A stretch of DNA of 64,000 nucleotides from Mikania micrantha (taxonomy: Eukaryota > Streptophyta > Magnoliopsida > Asterales > Asteraceae), in NCBI GenBank assembly GCA_009363875.1, contig CM018689.1, positions 57,413,741-57,477,740 of the forward strand, written 5' to 3'. Positions 12,655 through 25,236 of this stretch are shown piece after piece. The position numbers were made by a program, and so were the translations under genes. The notes beneath the pieces are model-generated. The model made no database searches. It saw nothing but the letters and a program-made list of their open reading frames with translations, and had not been told where the DNA came from. Position 1 is the first letter of the stretch. The number at the start of each line of letters is the position of its first letter.

Positions 12655-13184
12655 GGTGATTATTGTGTTTTAAATTAGCTAGAGGTGCTGGTGATAGAGT
12701 GTGATTAGATAATATAATCATATTTGTGAAAACGACCCATTAAGGGAAATAAATGCACAATGTGTGTGGTGTGCAAGTTGATGTCTGAATATGATATATT
12801 ATTATCTAGACATGATAAACATCCATATGATATGTATGTGGATGTGTTAAAATGAGTTGTGGGAACTCGAGGATGGGTTACTTACTTAGTTCATATGAAC
12901 TAATTGTGACCTTATATGTGATGTTATAGGTCAAAGATAGATATGCATTGGGCGATCAGATCGGGCACGTTGTGAAGCAGAACCGAACGTTATGTAAAAT
13001 CCTTGGTGGTATTAAACTTAAACGCACTAGTTTTATTAAGCATAAATGTAAATGTTATGAAATTAAGTGTGTTTAACTTATGAAATGTTAATTTCACGCT
13101 TCCGAACATAATTTACGAAAAAGTTTAATCTGGGACCTAAAATGGGACACGTGTAATCGTGTGGAAAGTTTGGGTGTTACAAGT

Positions 13185-13196
13185 TGGTATCAGAGC
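13185..13196 (+). other. Primer binding site, tRNA-iMet type (element A)
   Basis: TGGTATCAGAGC starts three bases after the LTR end. This is the standard complement of the 3' end of initiator tRNA-Met used by many plant LTR elements. Confidence 0.9.
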
Positions 13197-15680
13197 AATG
13201 GTTTGAGTGAATCAAGTGCGTCTTGGTCTCAAACTCTTGTGCTCTTGATATGAAAACATAACGTTTGATTCGAAGACCCGATCATGATGCCGAATGTATG
13301 AGGTCAGCATATCTACGTCCTGTATTATAATTGTTAAATGTAATGTGAATCATTACATGTTAAATGTGATTTGATTGATCATGTGAAACCAAAATCAATG
13401 TCTTGAGTATGAAATGAGGGAAGTAAGGAATTGGGCATATAATGAATGAACTAGTACGTCTGGCCAACTTACTAGTGCAAACATGATATGAACAAGTTCT
13501 TATGGGAATCATTTCATACTTAGGCTATTGAAATTAGGTAAGGTGTTATGAGCTTAATGTGTCTATTACTTGTGCGTAATAGTGTTGCCAATTCAAGAGA
13601 AATGAATTGGAATATTAATGTGGAAAGACCTACCTGAGTGTAGGCTATAACACTTGATGTGTTGAGGAAATTAATCCATTTGAACATGGAAAATGTTTTG
13701 GTGTGTATACATGAATTAAAAATGTATAATTTGACCGCTTAAGGCAGGATAGGAAAAAAAAGACACATGATTGTGTTTATGTGTTCATACATGTTTAAGT
13801 TTGAGATGTAATGATTTAAACATGTTAATAATTTATATAATGTGCATATAATCTATATGCGAGATATATAGAATTGTAAGTATACAATGCGTATACGTAT
13901 GGTGAATGTTATGATATGATTTCATAACTAGTGATAGTGTCATTACATGTTGATGGTAATTGACACATTGAATTGGAAACTATTCGTAATAGTGTTAAAG
14001 CAAATTTAAGACCATAACGTATGGCATTTTGTGTGTATTAACATGTAAGACCACTGGTGGGTGGCATTGGGTTTAACATGTAAGACCATCGGTGGATGGC
14101 ATTGGATTTATCATATAAGACCACTTGTAAGTGGCATTGAATTTATTTGTAATACCACTTGTGAGTCGTCTTGTGTTAGATGTGTAAAACCATCTTGGAA
14201 TGACATTAACTTTGTCATACAAATCCTCCTTGGAGAGGTATTGGGAAAAAAAATCCACATGTGTGTGGATTGGTCAATATGTGAGTATGTGTTGAACTAT
14301 GTTGACTTTTAAAAAGTCAAATTTATGGTTAATGTGAATAGGTGAGTTACCTACCCACTAATATGCAACCATAAGACATATTAGTGTTTATGTGTTATGT
14401 GATTATGTTTGTAAACTACTTGTAATTGACTTATAGTAATTGTGACAAATTGAATGGTAAATTGACCATATATGTCATGAAATGTTAAAAATATGAATAT
14501 GAAACCACATGGGGTGGTATTTAACTAATTGATAGATGTCTTGTAGTATTTGATGAATGTTATGTGTTAGTTGTATAAGTTGAAAAGTGTTATTAAATGT
14601 TAATTGATAATTGACATAGAAAATGATGACAATCCACATTGTGTGGAATTATATGAATATGAAACCACATGGGGGTGGTATTTGGATTAATGAATCAAAT
14701 ATTGGATGTAAGAATTTGAGTTTCGTTGAAATTGATTAATGTTATGATAAATTGCATAACTAATAAAAGTGTCATTATATGTTTAAAATAACTGACACTG
14801 ATAATAGGAGACGATTCACATTCGTCTGAAACTAATGTAAGACCACTGGTGCGTGGCATTAATATTAACATGTAAGTCCATAGTGAAATGGCGTTGGTGT
14901 TTGTCATGTAAGTCCACATTTTTGTGGCATTGGGGGTAAACTATGTACATGTACATGATAACAAGTTACCGATTTTGTTGAATTTGTAGTTATAGGACTG
15001 GGTGAGTCCACACTACAATTATTTATGCAATTAGCATATAATTTATTGTTTTAAGTGAATTTGATGTAAATGGCTATGGTTAGTGTGGTTATTGTAGTAA
15101 CATTCAACTAGTAATAATGATTGAGTTGATTTACAAGAGTGTAAACAACCATCATAATGTAGATGTTATGGTGAACAAAAGATGATCTACAAGAGTGTAG
15201 ACATCAAATTTCAAGAGTCAAATTGTTTAAGTTGACTTTTGGAGAAATATGATGCACAATCGGAGTTTTGTGTGCACATATGTGTTACGTTAAATGATAA
15301 TGGTAATTGTGTAAATGAATGTAGTAATTATCATTATGTGCGGTTAAGAACTCTTATGAGATGATGGATAACACGAATGTGAAGTAATTCGGTTATAGAA
15401 TAAATGATTAACGCGAATGTTAAGCCATTCGGTCGTTGTTGTGTGTTCAATACATTATACATGATGTTTGACTTTAAAAAGTCAAAATTTAGCCTATTTG
15501 TAAAGGAATAGGATATTTATTGTATGTATAAATTGTATTCATACATATGATGGAATGAATATTTATGCGAATATTCAAAAGAGAGATAAGATGTATGTAG
15601 AAATACACTTGAGTGTATGATTTGGTTTGAATGAAGAAAGTCAAACCAAGTAATAAATTGTAGATTGATTATGTAGAATC
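13197..15680. other. Element A internal region, non-coding part
   Basis: Where gag, protease, reverse transcriptase and RNase H should be, I see no coding trace. The stretch holds many short hairpin-like words of the form CCAC-N-GTGG, for example CCACTGGTGGGTGG, CCACTTGTAAGTGG and CCACATGGGGTGG at 14050-14190, 14505, 14665 and 14840-14930, usually in the context of AAGACC and GGCATTG. Small open frames here are chance. Confidence 0.6.
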
Positions 15681-15689
15681 ATGTATAAT

Positions 15690-16610
15690 GATCACGGTTA
15701 TGTGAGGGTAGACGTTCAATTATGCTTGAAATATATGTTGAAGAAGTGGTGTCTAGGCATGGTGTGCCTGTGACGATTATTTCTGATCAAGATATCAGGA
15801 AAAATTAGGATCGTGGATAAGCACGGCGTATCATTCTCAGATTGATGGTCAGGTGAAAGGACTATTCAAATACTGGAGGTATGTTACGAGCGTGCATAAT
15901 TGATTTTGGAGATAGTTGGAATGATTATCTACCTTTAGCTGAATTCTCATATAATAACCGTTATCATTCCAGTATTGGAATGCCTCCATATGAAATGTTG
16001 TATGGGAGGAAATGTTGTACTCCTGGGTGTTGAGGAGAAGTTGGGTAATGAGAACTGGCAAATAAAAAGGTAGTTAAAGTAAGGAATGAACGAATAGATT
16101 AGATTCTAGTTCATTTGAAGGCGACACAAGACCGTCAGAATTCCTATGTTGATAAGCATAGGAGGACTATTGAGTTCCAGGTGGGAGATGTTGTAGTGTT
16201 AAAGGTCTCTCCTTGGAAATGTGTTATATGCTTTAAAAAGCAAGGGAAGTTAAGCCGCGTTTCATTATACCAGTCAAGATTATAGCTCGAATTGGCGAAG
16301 TTGCTTATCGTCTTGAGCTACCGAAGGAAGTGAATGGCATATATGACCATTTTCCTGTGTCATAGTTGAGAAAAAGTTTGGCGGACGAATCGGCTTGTGA
16401 ACCACTAGAAAACTTGGAAATTGATGGCAATTTGAACTATGTGGAAAGGCCGGTAGTTATATTAGACACAAATGTCAAACAGTTAAGAAACAAGTTCCTG
16501 AACCAAGTGAAGGTTCAATGGAAAAAAAATATATAACCGGTTCTGACGCCACGTGGGAGTCAGAAGATGAGAGGAAGAAACTGTATCCTTCCTTTTTGAG
16601 GTATAACTGG
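15690..16610 (+). pseudogene. Gypsy pol remnant: integrase end and C-terminal region
   Basis: Broken reading frames give integrase blocks in the right order. First comes RHGVPVTIISDQD, the second catalytic Asp block, with a deletion after it. Then come ERTIQ-type text and DSWNDYLPLAEFSYNNRYHS followed by IGMPPYEMLYGRKC. Farther on, ATWESEDERKKLYPSFLRYN is a chromovirus-like C-terminus ending just before the polypurine tract. Several stops and frameshifts interrupt it, and reverse transcriptase is missing. It identifies the element as Ty3/gypsy but makes no product. Confidence 0.85.
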
Positions 16611-16631
16611 TTTCGGGGACGAAACCTTTGT

Positions 16632-16645
16632 AAGGAGGGGAGATT
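16632..16645 (+). other. Polypurine tract (element A)
   Basis: AAGGAGGGGAGATT lies directly before the 3' LTR start TGTAACAACC and would prime plus-strand synthesis. Confidence 0.8.
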
Positions 16646-17714
16646 TGTAACAACCAGTTTTAATGATTGAACGTATTTGAAATAATCGTTAAAATAACGA
16701 TTGTTATTGTTACTAGTTGAAAGTATGTGAGAAATCATGAACGTGGGAGAAAACTGTGCGCGAAACGGAGTTACGGATTGTCCGGAATCGCGAAACGAAG
16801 AAAATTACAAAGATGGTATGTTTTGGGACTCGTCGCGGTACGCGAAGGTGATTCTGAGGCTACTTCGCGATATGCGAAGCTCCCAAAATATCTGAGGACT
16901 CCGGATTTCTTCGCGGTACGCGAAAAAATCTTTTGCCCCGCTTCGCGGTACGCGACGGGTATGACAGTTTGACAGATTCTTTATCTTATCAGAATTCGGC
17001 TAAGAAGATTATTTTTTTTTAATATTACGACAAAAATTAAAGCAGGGTGGGTGAACATCTTAAGACTTAATATATGTATGATACCACCAATGTGTGGATA
17101 ACTGGTTAACTCGGAAATTAAATTGTTGAAACCACATGTGTGTGGGTAATTGGTTGAGCCAATAATAGATATATATATATATGTATATATATGTGGTGAT
17201 TATTGTGTTTTAAATTAGCTAGAGGTGCTGGTGATAGAGTGTGAATAGATAATATAATCATATTTGTGAAAACGACCCATTAAGGGAAATAAATGCACAA
17301 TGTGTGTGGTGTGCAAGTTGATGTCTGAATATGATATATTATTATCTAGACATGATAAACATCCATATGATATGTATGTGGATGTGTTAAAATGAGTTGT
17401 GGGAACTCGAGGATGGGTTACTTACTTAGTTCATATGAACTAATTGTGACCTTATATGTGATGTTATAGGTCAAAGATAGATATGCATTGGGCGATCAGA
17501 TCGGGCACGTTGTGAAGCAGAACCAAACGTTATGTAAAATCCTTGGTGGTATTAAACTTAAACGCACTAGTTTTATTAAGCATAAATGTAAATGTTATGA
17601 AATTAAGCGTGTTTAACTTATGAAATGTTAATTTCACGCTTCCGAACATAATTTACGAAAAAGTTTAATCTGGGACCTAAAATGGGACACGTGTAATCGT
17701 GTGGAAAGTTTGGG
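16646..17714 (+). repeat. Element A 3' LTR, deleted copy (left part)
   Basis: It matches the 5' LTR start through about 10367, then jumps at GCAGGG|TGGGTGAACATC to the sequence of 12498 onward, losing about 2.1 kb including both tandem arrays. The final bases TGTTACA lie at 24301-24307 after insertion B. The deletion junction has a short G-rich microhomology. Confidence 0.85.
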
Positions 17715-19345
17715 TGTGACATCCGGTATATTTACGAACGATGATCTGTAATGGTTAGTGTACTAAACTTGATTTATTTAATGCGTTAATAATTTAATAT
17801 TTATTATTAAATTAATGTTGATTAAAAGTCTAGCACAGAGTGTTGTTTAAATGCATGGATTTGCATTTGGTGAATTTTTGAGATTTCGGAACCGTTCGGC
17901 GGTGTTTTAACGAACGTTGGTGACGACTCGATTAACGAATTTAGTAGATATGTTTGGTTTAGCATAAAATGATAAATCATAAACGAATAAATTAAGTTAA
18001 CGATGAAAACCGTGAATTTTGGTGTGAACTATTGATTTTACTAAGAACCGATTTTACCTGCGTTTTAGCCGGGTAAAATGGAATTAATTATCCAAATAAT
18101 ATTTAAGGTCATTATTTTTGACAAAAATTCAATCGTTTTAGTACGATTAAATATTCTATTAATTTTTGATTAAAACTCGGATTTTTACCGAATATTTGGT
18201 ACACGATCTATACAACGTAGGACTCAGATTATACCTGTTATACCTTTCAAAGCCCTACCATTTTTCTTGTGGTGACATATGGATGACACATGTCATGAAA
18301 ATTGTCAAAGTAAGATATTTACAATCTTACAAAATCCCATCATTTCCCAAACCATCATCATTCTACACCCTTACAAGAAACCCTTTAACTCTCTCTCTCT
18401 CTTCTTGTACGTCTCCATCCCTCTCTCTTTCACTACACCACCATTTCTTAATAATTCATGCTTTTATCCTCCATTTTTGTCAAGTCTTGGATAATTTTGG
18501 TGTCCTTGGAAAGGTTTTGATCAAGAATCACTCACTTTGCTAACTTGATTAAGGTAACATCTCCATACATTTGGCTTTATACAAGTTGTTCACCCAAAGA
18601 ATGTGTTTAAAACAAGTGGGTTTTGGTGTAGAAAATGATAATGTGTGTAAGTGTGTGTGTGAAACGTGTGGGTGTGTATGAATGTGTGTGTGAGTCATAA
18701 AAACATATACACATATATATACGTAAGTGACGTGAATTGTGACAACTAGTACCTGACCGCCCGGCAAGTCCGTACGGTATGTGTACTTGCATACAGTAAC
18801 TATGTGTACATATGTGTTTGTAAACAGTACTTGTATTAACAGGATTCTAAATACAAGAACGGTTGTACGTATTTTCGTGTAAACTTAAATACATTAAGTA
18901 CAACGTACATTCGAAACATTAGTTGTGTTTATTAAGTGAAAACTTAATGACAGTTAACACAACAAATCATGAGAAACAACGGTAATCAAACAATTATCAG
19001 AAACAAATCGGTTGCGATCTGATATCCATAGATGACAGGAATCAGATGGCCGACATTTCAATGTGAAAACAAGGTGAAAACAGGATGTTTAGTTGAGTCC
19101 GACAGTGAGGAAACACAATTTAAACATAAACTGCAGAGTCGTTTCAGAATAACGAACTGACAGTGTGGTTGCGTGGGTGACGATTCACACAAACACATCT
19201 GTGAGTTTAACATTCTGAAATGATGACTGGAAAGTAGAAAACAAAAGTCGGAAAGCAAAACCATCGTCGTGTTCGTTCGAATGACGATTCGAACGAATAC
19301 GCGCGATGGTGACGCGATTCGACGAAACGAAAACGAATTACGACG

Positions 19346-19660
19346 CGAAACGAACCCCGTCGAACCCACAAATCTTGGCCGAACCCTCCTTCATGCTGTA
19401 ACGAACCCACGTAGCTCAGATCTGACCGAACCCCCGCCACCCTCGCCGAACCTGCATGTCACCGGCGAACCCTGCATGTGAGCCGAACCCTTACAGACAC
19501 CGAACCTTCGGGAGTGACGAACCATTCTCACACCGAACCTGCTATCATGTTAAGCTAACCACCTGCGAACCTGTATCTCCACGAACCCTGCTGCCCAAAG
19601 ATTTACGAACCTTCAGCCGCTCGCGAACCTTGCTGGACACCTCAGGACTTGCGAACCTTT
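19346..19660 (+). repeat. CGAACC motif array in B2
   Basis: About 16 copies of CGAACC, spaced roughly 15-30 bases apart with unrelated sequence between, followed by AGGTTCG. Each copy keeps a CpG. Function unknown. Confidence 0.8.
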
Positions 19661-19775
19661 GTCTAACAGGTTCGCTGTTATGAAGTGGAACCTATCTCCA
19701 TCTCGACCGGATACCACCTACGGCCGAGTTTCTTTGTTTTATTTTAAGTGGAATCGTTGCAGCCATATACTACCC

Positions 19776-20108
19776 TTGGGCCCATCACCACTTCGTAGCA
19801 CAAAGCCCAACATCACAACTCCTTTTTGGCCCACATCGATTTTATCCAGCCTGTATAACAACTGATGGGGCCCAAGAAACCCCTACGGCCCAACTTCATT
19901 TACTCAGGCCCACTTGATCGCAGCTCATCCTAAGTGGCCCAAACAACCTAGTTGGCCCAATTGGTGCAGCCCACCATTTCGGCCCATGATGCTTAATTCG
20001 ATCCATGTGAAATACGACCCACACGACTCACATTCGGCCCAATGATTTTTTTCAAGCCTATTCCTTTTTGATTTGGCCCAAGTGGGTTGACCCATACATT
20101 CGGCCCAC
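19776..20108 (+). repeat. GGCCCA motif array in B2
   Basis: About 13 copies of GGCCCA or AGCCCA at 20-30 base spacing. The reverse complement TGGGCC is the plant Site II element bound by TCP-type factors, so a promoter role in the LTR is possible but not shown. Confidence 0.75.
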
Positions 20109-20536
20109 CTGGTTAACGAGGCAATTGAACTAGTTTTATAAAGTTAATTAAGTTAAAGATGGTAACAAGTAATTATAATCATGAGTTAATACAAGGGTTG
20201 ACAACTTTTAACTTAAACTTAAGTTTACAATTAAAACCCTTTTTATCACTATAATAATTCAGGATGGACACAAGGTCAATAACAAATAGTGGAGACTTAA
20301 ACTTGATAAGGATATGATTTCAACACCCTTGGGAACTAAACAGGGCCGAATGGTGGTCAAACCCAACAAGTATTGAACAACTTTAGGTTATCACATACAC
20401 GCGCACAAATTGATACAACTTATACTTACAAGTACAAACAACGTGTAAACAATACAGGATCGTGAAAACTACTACAAATACAACCCAAGAGCGCGTGCAT
20501 TCTTCTTTTAAGCTAAGTCAACCCTACAACAGCAAG

Positions 20537-21907
20537 GTGAGTTCATATGCCCCTTTTACTTTAATCTTAACTGATTTTAACTCTCGGGGCTGAGAAACAT
20601 GTTTACTTTTATTTATTTAAAAGTTTTGCTTAACATGTTATTTATTCTGTGATTTTGATAATATTAAATTGTTTATTATCGTTTATCATTGTATGCATGC
20701 TTGTATGATCATGAGATAACAGGGAAACTCAAAAGATTATGATAATGTACTTTCATAATCATCAACACATTGGGATAACACTGTTGTAAGATTTATCTTA
20801 TAACACTTAAGTTATTCCTACTTGAAGGAACATTGAGACAATTCATATACAAATAAACAATGAGAACTATTACAGTGAAACATGGTGACACTTCACAGCA
20901 CATGAATGATCAGAAGATAAAATATCTTCTGAATATCATTCCACATCATAAATGATCAAGTGTGATAAGTCAATTGCTTATAACATTTGATCTACACCCT
21001 AAAAACATACTACTAGGTAGTATGATCGCATTGAGTATCCACCACCTGCGTCACTTAAGGGTACTAAGACTTGTTCTTACTACGGCTTAAGGATTACATG
21101 GTGAACATATGGATTACAGTGAACGGCGACCATGATAACGTAACTTCATGACTATCACAGCCAATCACAGTGAACGGCGACCATGATAACGTAACTTCAT
21201 GACTATCACTGCCAATCACACTTAATTAACATAATGTAATAAGACTAGTTCTTATTCGACTTTGTTAATTACATGAGACAATCCCCGTAAAGACCTTGGG
21301 ATCACACGGTGGGATAGGAGAGAATGGAAAGCATTTTAATCTGATTATGTGAGGATTAAAATGGATTCCATTCGGATCCTATACACTGCATTTGAGACAT
21401 ATGATGAACAGTTAACTAACACTTTTAATTAATTAAAAGTGTAACATAACAGTTAACACACAGACAATAGAATAATACAAGGAACAGATTTATTAAATCT
21501 AACATCCTTATTATACAAATAGTTGTCAATACTTCGGTTTGATAACTACAACGCTATCACTATATTATTCTATTCATAGGAACACGGATGTTCAAGAAAC
21601 AAGTAAACATGAGAATGGAAATCCATAGTTGTATTGCAAGTAGTGTGAACTTTGTTTGAGCATGTGGTGGGATAGCGTCTGGGCTTGACCCTTATGTGAT
21701 TCCCTATATATAAGCATGTTTGATCAGGGATCACAACATTTGCACATACAACTAGGGAGAAGCCAATGGGAGACAGATGATACACAATATACAAGCAACA
21801 TAACAAAACATTGGGACAATGCATGTGATTGAATCAGAGTTTTCAACTAACTTACTTATGAACTCACCAACCTAGTGTTGACTTTGTTTAAATACATGTT
21901 TTCTCAG
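20537..21907 (+). other. Intron-like segment in B2 LTR
   Basis: Donor AAG|GTGAGT at 20537 and acceptor TTCTCAG|GTG ending at 21907. GGTGAGTTCATA at 20537-20548 is a perfect reverse complement of TATGAACTCACC at 21857-21868, which lies 39 nt before the acceptor. Confidence 0.5.
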
Positions 21908-23519
21908 GTGACGAACAGGTGTAGAGACTTACATGCAAGGTTTAAGCTAGAGGACTTTTAGAAGACCTAGCTTATTTTGGGTTGCATGCTTTTGGTGCCT
22001 AAACATTGAATCATCTTTTGTATATCTTGTACATATACAAGATATAGTTATATTGATTCTTTTGGTAGATCTACTTGATTAAATTATGAACGATACATTG
22101 TAATTTAATCTTGTAATTCTATATTATTGATGTATTAGCATTTCTCATTGTGATTATCATGTGCTATGGAACAATCTGATCATTTGATTATCATTCAAAG
22201 ATATCGCGCCCCGGGAACCTTCCGCCCGACGGGAAAACCCGATCCGTTCCCGCCGGCCCGGGGTGGGACATGAATGTATATATATGGGTGTTTATGACTC
22301 TTTCAAATATACATACATACATATATATATATACACACATGGGTGGATGGCGATTTTGATCACATGCATGAACATATATATATACATATATATGTGTGTT
22401 CGTATGTATACATATGTAATTTCTAGATACATGCATGTATACATAAGTATATGTATAAAAACTATGATGTGCATGTATGATGGTTGTATAAGTATGCATG
22501 CATGGGTATGCATATAACTATTTATATAATTATTAAATTTTAGTAATATTACTTATTATTATTGATATTTTATGAAATATAACAAATCTGATTTTAAAGT
22601 CATAAAATACACAAAAATATAAATAATTTTGTTATAAAATGAATAAAGAATGATTAAATAACTTGGCCATAATTTTACTACTTTAAAGTGGATATTTTGA
22701 TAAGATAAAAACTATAAAAATAGAGTTTTTCTATAAAATAAATTTTAACAGATTTTTATCAGTAAATTATGGGAATTTATGAAATATTTTAAGTATAAAA
22801 TAAGTGGATTCAAAATATATTTAATGGGTTGTTGTTATTAACCGAAAACACGCGTTTTCGACTATTTTTAACGTATAAAAAGAGTTATTTTATGAATCTG
22901 ATTTTGATCAGAAAATTTATAAGTTTTTATGATAAAAATTTGTAATTTATAATGTATAAGTTTTGTAAGAAAAATATAAAATGAAATATTTGAAAACTAT
23001 GTCTAAAAATGGCGTAAAAACGTCGTTTTAACACATAATTTTGACATAAGTTTGTGGCTGATTTTAATCAGCAAATTTAATATAAAAATAAGTATAAAAT
23101 ATTTATTTTGAAGTATTAGAAGTGACTTAAATCATAATGCATGTTGATGTGCTTGTGTGTTAAGTTGTTGGTTTTGTCGGTAAAATACGAATAAATTGTC
23201 AAACTTGACAAATAAATATAAATAATTAAGTTTGGAGTTAAAATGGATTTTTAACGAAGATAACTTAGTTATTTTGAAATTTTATGACCTAAAAACGTTA
23301 ACTTGTGATTTATGATAAATAACTAAATTCGAGTCACCAACGGGTCGTTTGTGTGAAATCTATTTCCCTTAGTGGAGTGGTTTAAGTCTAGTTAAGTTGG
23401 GTGAACAACTTACATGATGGACTTTATTTAGACTGTTAATGTGTCCCTTGGGTTTTAGGGCGCTAGTGAGAACAGTCGGGTTATTTGGAAATCTTTGTTG
23501 CTAGCAGGAACGCATCGAG

Positions 23520-24040
23520 GTGAGTTTCACGGCCCCTTTTTAATAATGTTTTCGGTTTTTGATAAACCGGGGGAGAAACATACCGGGAAAAGAAAGATTT
23601 AAATTGTAATGTATGGTTTGGAGTGATATGTGACTTAGATAGCTCTTGAGTAAGTGCAGCCATTTGTATATGTGTTCTCTGTGTATTCGCTCCAGAGGGG
23701 ATTCGCTCCCGCAGTCATAATCATTAGTCTCGGGGGAGGGACCGCAGGATATATTGGTAGATCTATCGGGTTTGACAACCCACTCCCCGACCAGCTGTCA
23801 TGGTCCGTGTGTAACGGGAGCAATATATGTTGAGGGGTGTTCGCACCTTGGTTTTGGTTTGATTATGAGCTCATGGTGTCTATCGTATCGTAGTACCTAG
23901 CTAGTCTACGATGAGTTCTCTATCACGATGTTTTTGTACATTACGTTCTTTTCCTTTGCTTAAATGTTTTTATATGAAAACCTGTGAACTCACCAACCCG
24001 TTTGGTTGACACTTGCTTTTAAATTTGGTATGTTTCTCAG
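23520..24040 (+). other. Intron-like segment in B LTR
   Basis: Donor GAG|GTGAGT at 23520 and acceptor TTTCTCAG|GT ending at 24040. GGTGAGTTTCAC pairs with GTGAACTCACC (23984-23994) with one bulged base. TTGAC, a branch-point-like word, lies between the complement and the acceptor. Confidence 0.45.
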
Positions 24041-24543
24041 GTAAGTAGCATGATGATGGGTAATGAAAGGAAACCGGTTCTAGTTAGCGAGCGTGCTTTG
24101 GGATATTTATCTGGGACCGGTTATCTAGATGTTAAAACTGATGTTTGTTAAACTTGTAATGTTTTAACAATTATCGATAACTTTTTATATAAATATCCTT
24201 GTTTTATTTAAATCGTTCGCTTAACTTATGCATTTGTTAATTACTGTCGACACTAAGACTCTGTTAAGTCTTCCGCTGCGAGTCGGGGTGTGACATTGGG
24301 TGTTACAAAAAATATGCCTAAACATGTTTTATGACAAAAGGACAAAAAAAATGGTGGAGCATAGGCAAGAACAAGGAACCACCGAAGAGAAAACATTAAA
24401 GCTAACCATCCATTACCAATTGAACACAAACATTTGGTTAACTCACACTTTCAAGACTTTATTTAAAAACAAAATTCATAAAAAAATATTATTATTAATC
24501 CTATGTAATCGTTACATTTCCATATTCATAATTTCATATACAA

Positions 24544-24572
24544 CTACGGATTTACCCGTGCGTTGCGGCGGG
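24544..24572 (-). mobile_element. Helitron-like 3' terminus
   Basis: On the minus strand CCCGCCGCAACGCACGGG forms a hairpin and is followed by TAAATCCGTAGT. CTAG has become GTAG, so it is decayed or only similar. The body would lie to the right. Confidence 0.35.
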
Positions 24573-25236
24573 GTTAGCATACATGATATGCTAAGCCGGC
24601 CCTTAATAAGGGCAAACCGAAACCAGGCCACCTCCCCGGACCCGATTTTTTGAGGGGCCCAATTTTTTTTTCTCTTCATATTTTATATATTAAAAAATTA
24701 TACCCATGAAGCTTAATAAGTCAAATAGTCAAGCTAAAAAAATTGAGCCTATTAAGTTTATAAAAGATTATAAAATGTTTTTATATTATTATAAGTAGGG
24801 TTCTTGAAAATGCCCGAACCCGACCAAGTCAACCATCATGCAAACCCCATTAAGCTTAATAGGGTCGAGTTATTATGGTTCAAAATGTTAGTTGAGTTAT
24901 TCAGGATTAACCCAGGCTGTAGTGTTGGGTTTCGGATATATTTTTAAAAAATAGTCGGGTCTCGGGTGTATTTTTAAAAATTCGTCTGGTTTCGGGTTAA
25001 CGCGAATACCTCAACTGGTTGCAACGGCTGCTACTCCATCCTATAACAGTAAATCAAAATGTGTGCAAAAGTTTTGACTGTTAGGCGAGAATCGAACACG
25101 GGCAGTGGGTACGTAGATTACACGTGACCGTGTGTTTGCCAATTGATCTACTAGAACAATCATTTGAACGATGCAACTTGCCTTTTTTTTACTTCGACAC
25201 AGATATTTATTATATAATTAGTATTACTATTATTAC
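24573..25236. other. Non-coding spacer, Helitron-like debris
   Basis: No gene. Contains CCCGAACCCG and TCGGGT-type repeat text (24810-25010) and a partial copy of the 9590-9940 repeat (25020-25090). Confidence 0.4.

Larger units (their letters stand above)
11144..12929 (+). other. Intron-like segment in element A LTR
   Basis: Putative donor CAT|GTAAGTTACCC at 11144 and acceptor TTATAG|GTC ending at 12929. The donor text GTAAGTTACCC is complementary, apart from one base, to GGGTTACTTAC at 12875-12885, which lies 44 nt before the acceptor. Splicing is inferred, not shown. The 3' LTR has lost the donor half. Confidence 0.4.
9965..13181 (+). repeat. Element A 5' LTR, 3217 bp
   Basis: Bounded by TGTAACAACC and GGGTGTTACA and followed after two bases by the primer site. 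It contains four copies of a TTCGCGGTACGCGAA-like motif (10150-10280), two tandem arrays (11369-11648 and 11649-12268), a TA microsatellite (12614-12654) and an intron-like structure (11144-12929). No gene. The minus-strand 200-residue frame over 11691-12293 is created by the 117-bp repeat, which is a multiple of three. Confidence 0.85.
18738..22270 (+). mobile_element. Element B2: solo LTR nested in B, TSD TGAAT
   Basis: It begins TGTGACAACT and ends GGGGTGGGACA, with TGAAT at 18733-18737 and 22271-22275. It has no primer site or coding region, so I call a 3.53-kb solo LTR. It contains a CGAACC array, a GGCCCA array, a 51-bp tandem duplication (21117-21218), an intron-like structure (20537-21907) and a TATA-like stretch at 21703-21711. 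GC content is unusually high for this window in 19260-20110 and at its 3' end. Confidence 0.8.
17715..24295 (+). mobile_element. Element B: solo LTR nested in element A, TSD TTGGG
   Basis: It begins TGTGACATCC and ends GGGTGTGACA. TTGGG is duplicated at 17710-17714 and 24296-24300, and removing B restores the element A LTR end. Without nested B2 the LTR is about 3.04 kb. No primer site, polypurine tract or coding region is present, as expected for a solo LTR left by LTR-LTR recombination. A CT-rich tract (18391-18430) and an intron-like structure (23520-24040) lie in it. Confidence 0.8.
9965..24307 (+). mobile_element. Element A: degenerate Ty3/gypsy retrotransposon, host of nested LTRs
   Basis: It starts TGTAACAACC and ends GGGTGTTACA. 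AAAAA flanks both sides (9960-9964, 24308-24312), a weak TSD because it is low-complexity. Order: 5' LTR, tRNA-Met primer site, internal region with only a broken integrase end, polypurine tract, then a 3' LTR that has lost about 2.1 kb and is split by solo LTR B. The two LTRs differ by a few percent, mostly C/T and G/A changes. The integrase and C-terminal text resemble chromovirus-type gypsy elements. It cannot move by itself. Confidence 0.85.

Noticed and set aside
19058..19865. Cluster of overlapping open frames in a GC-richer stretch
   Set aside because: They cross the CGAACC and GGCCCA arrays of solo LTR B2, run on both strands, and show no conserved domain.
22191..22517. Open frames rich in Tyr/Ile/His on both strands
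   Set aside because: Products of TATATA/CATACA microsatellite-like sequence in LTR B.
17715..24295. B as a 6.6-kb complete retrotransposon
   Set aside because: No primer site, polypurine tract or LTR pair. A clean nested TSD shows that 3.5 kb of it is a separate insertion, leaving a solo LTR.
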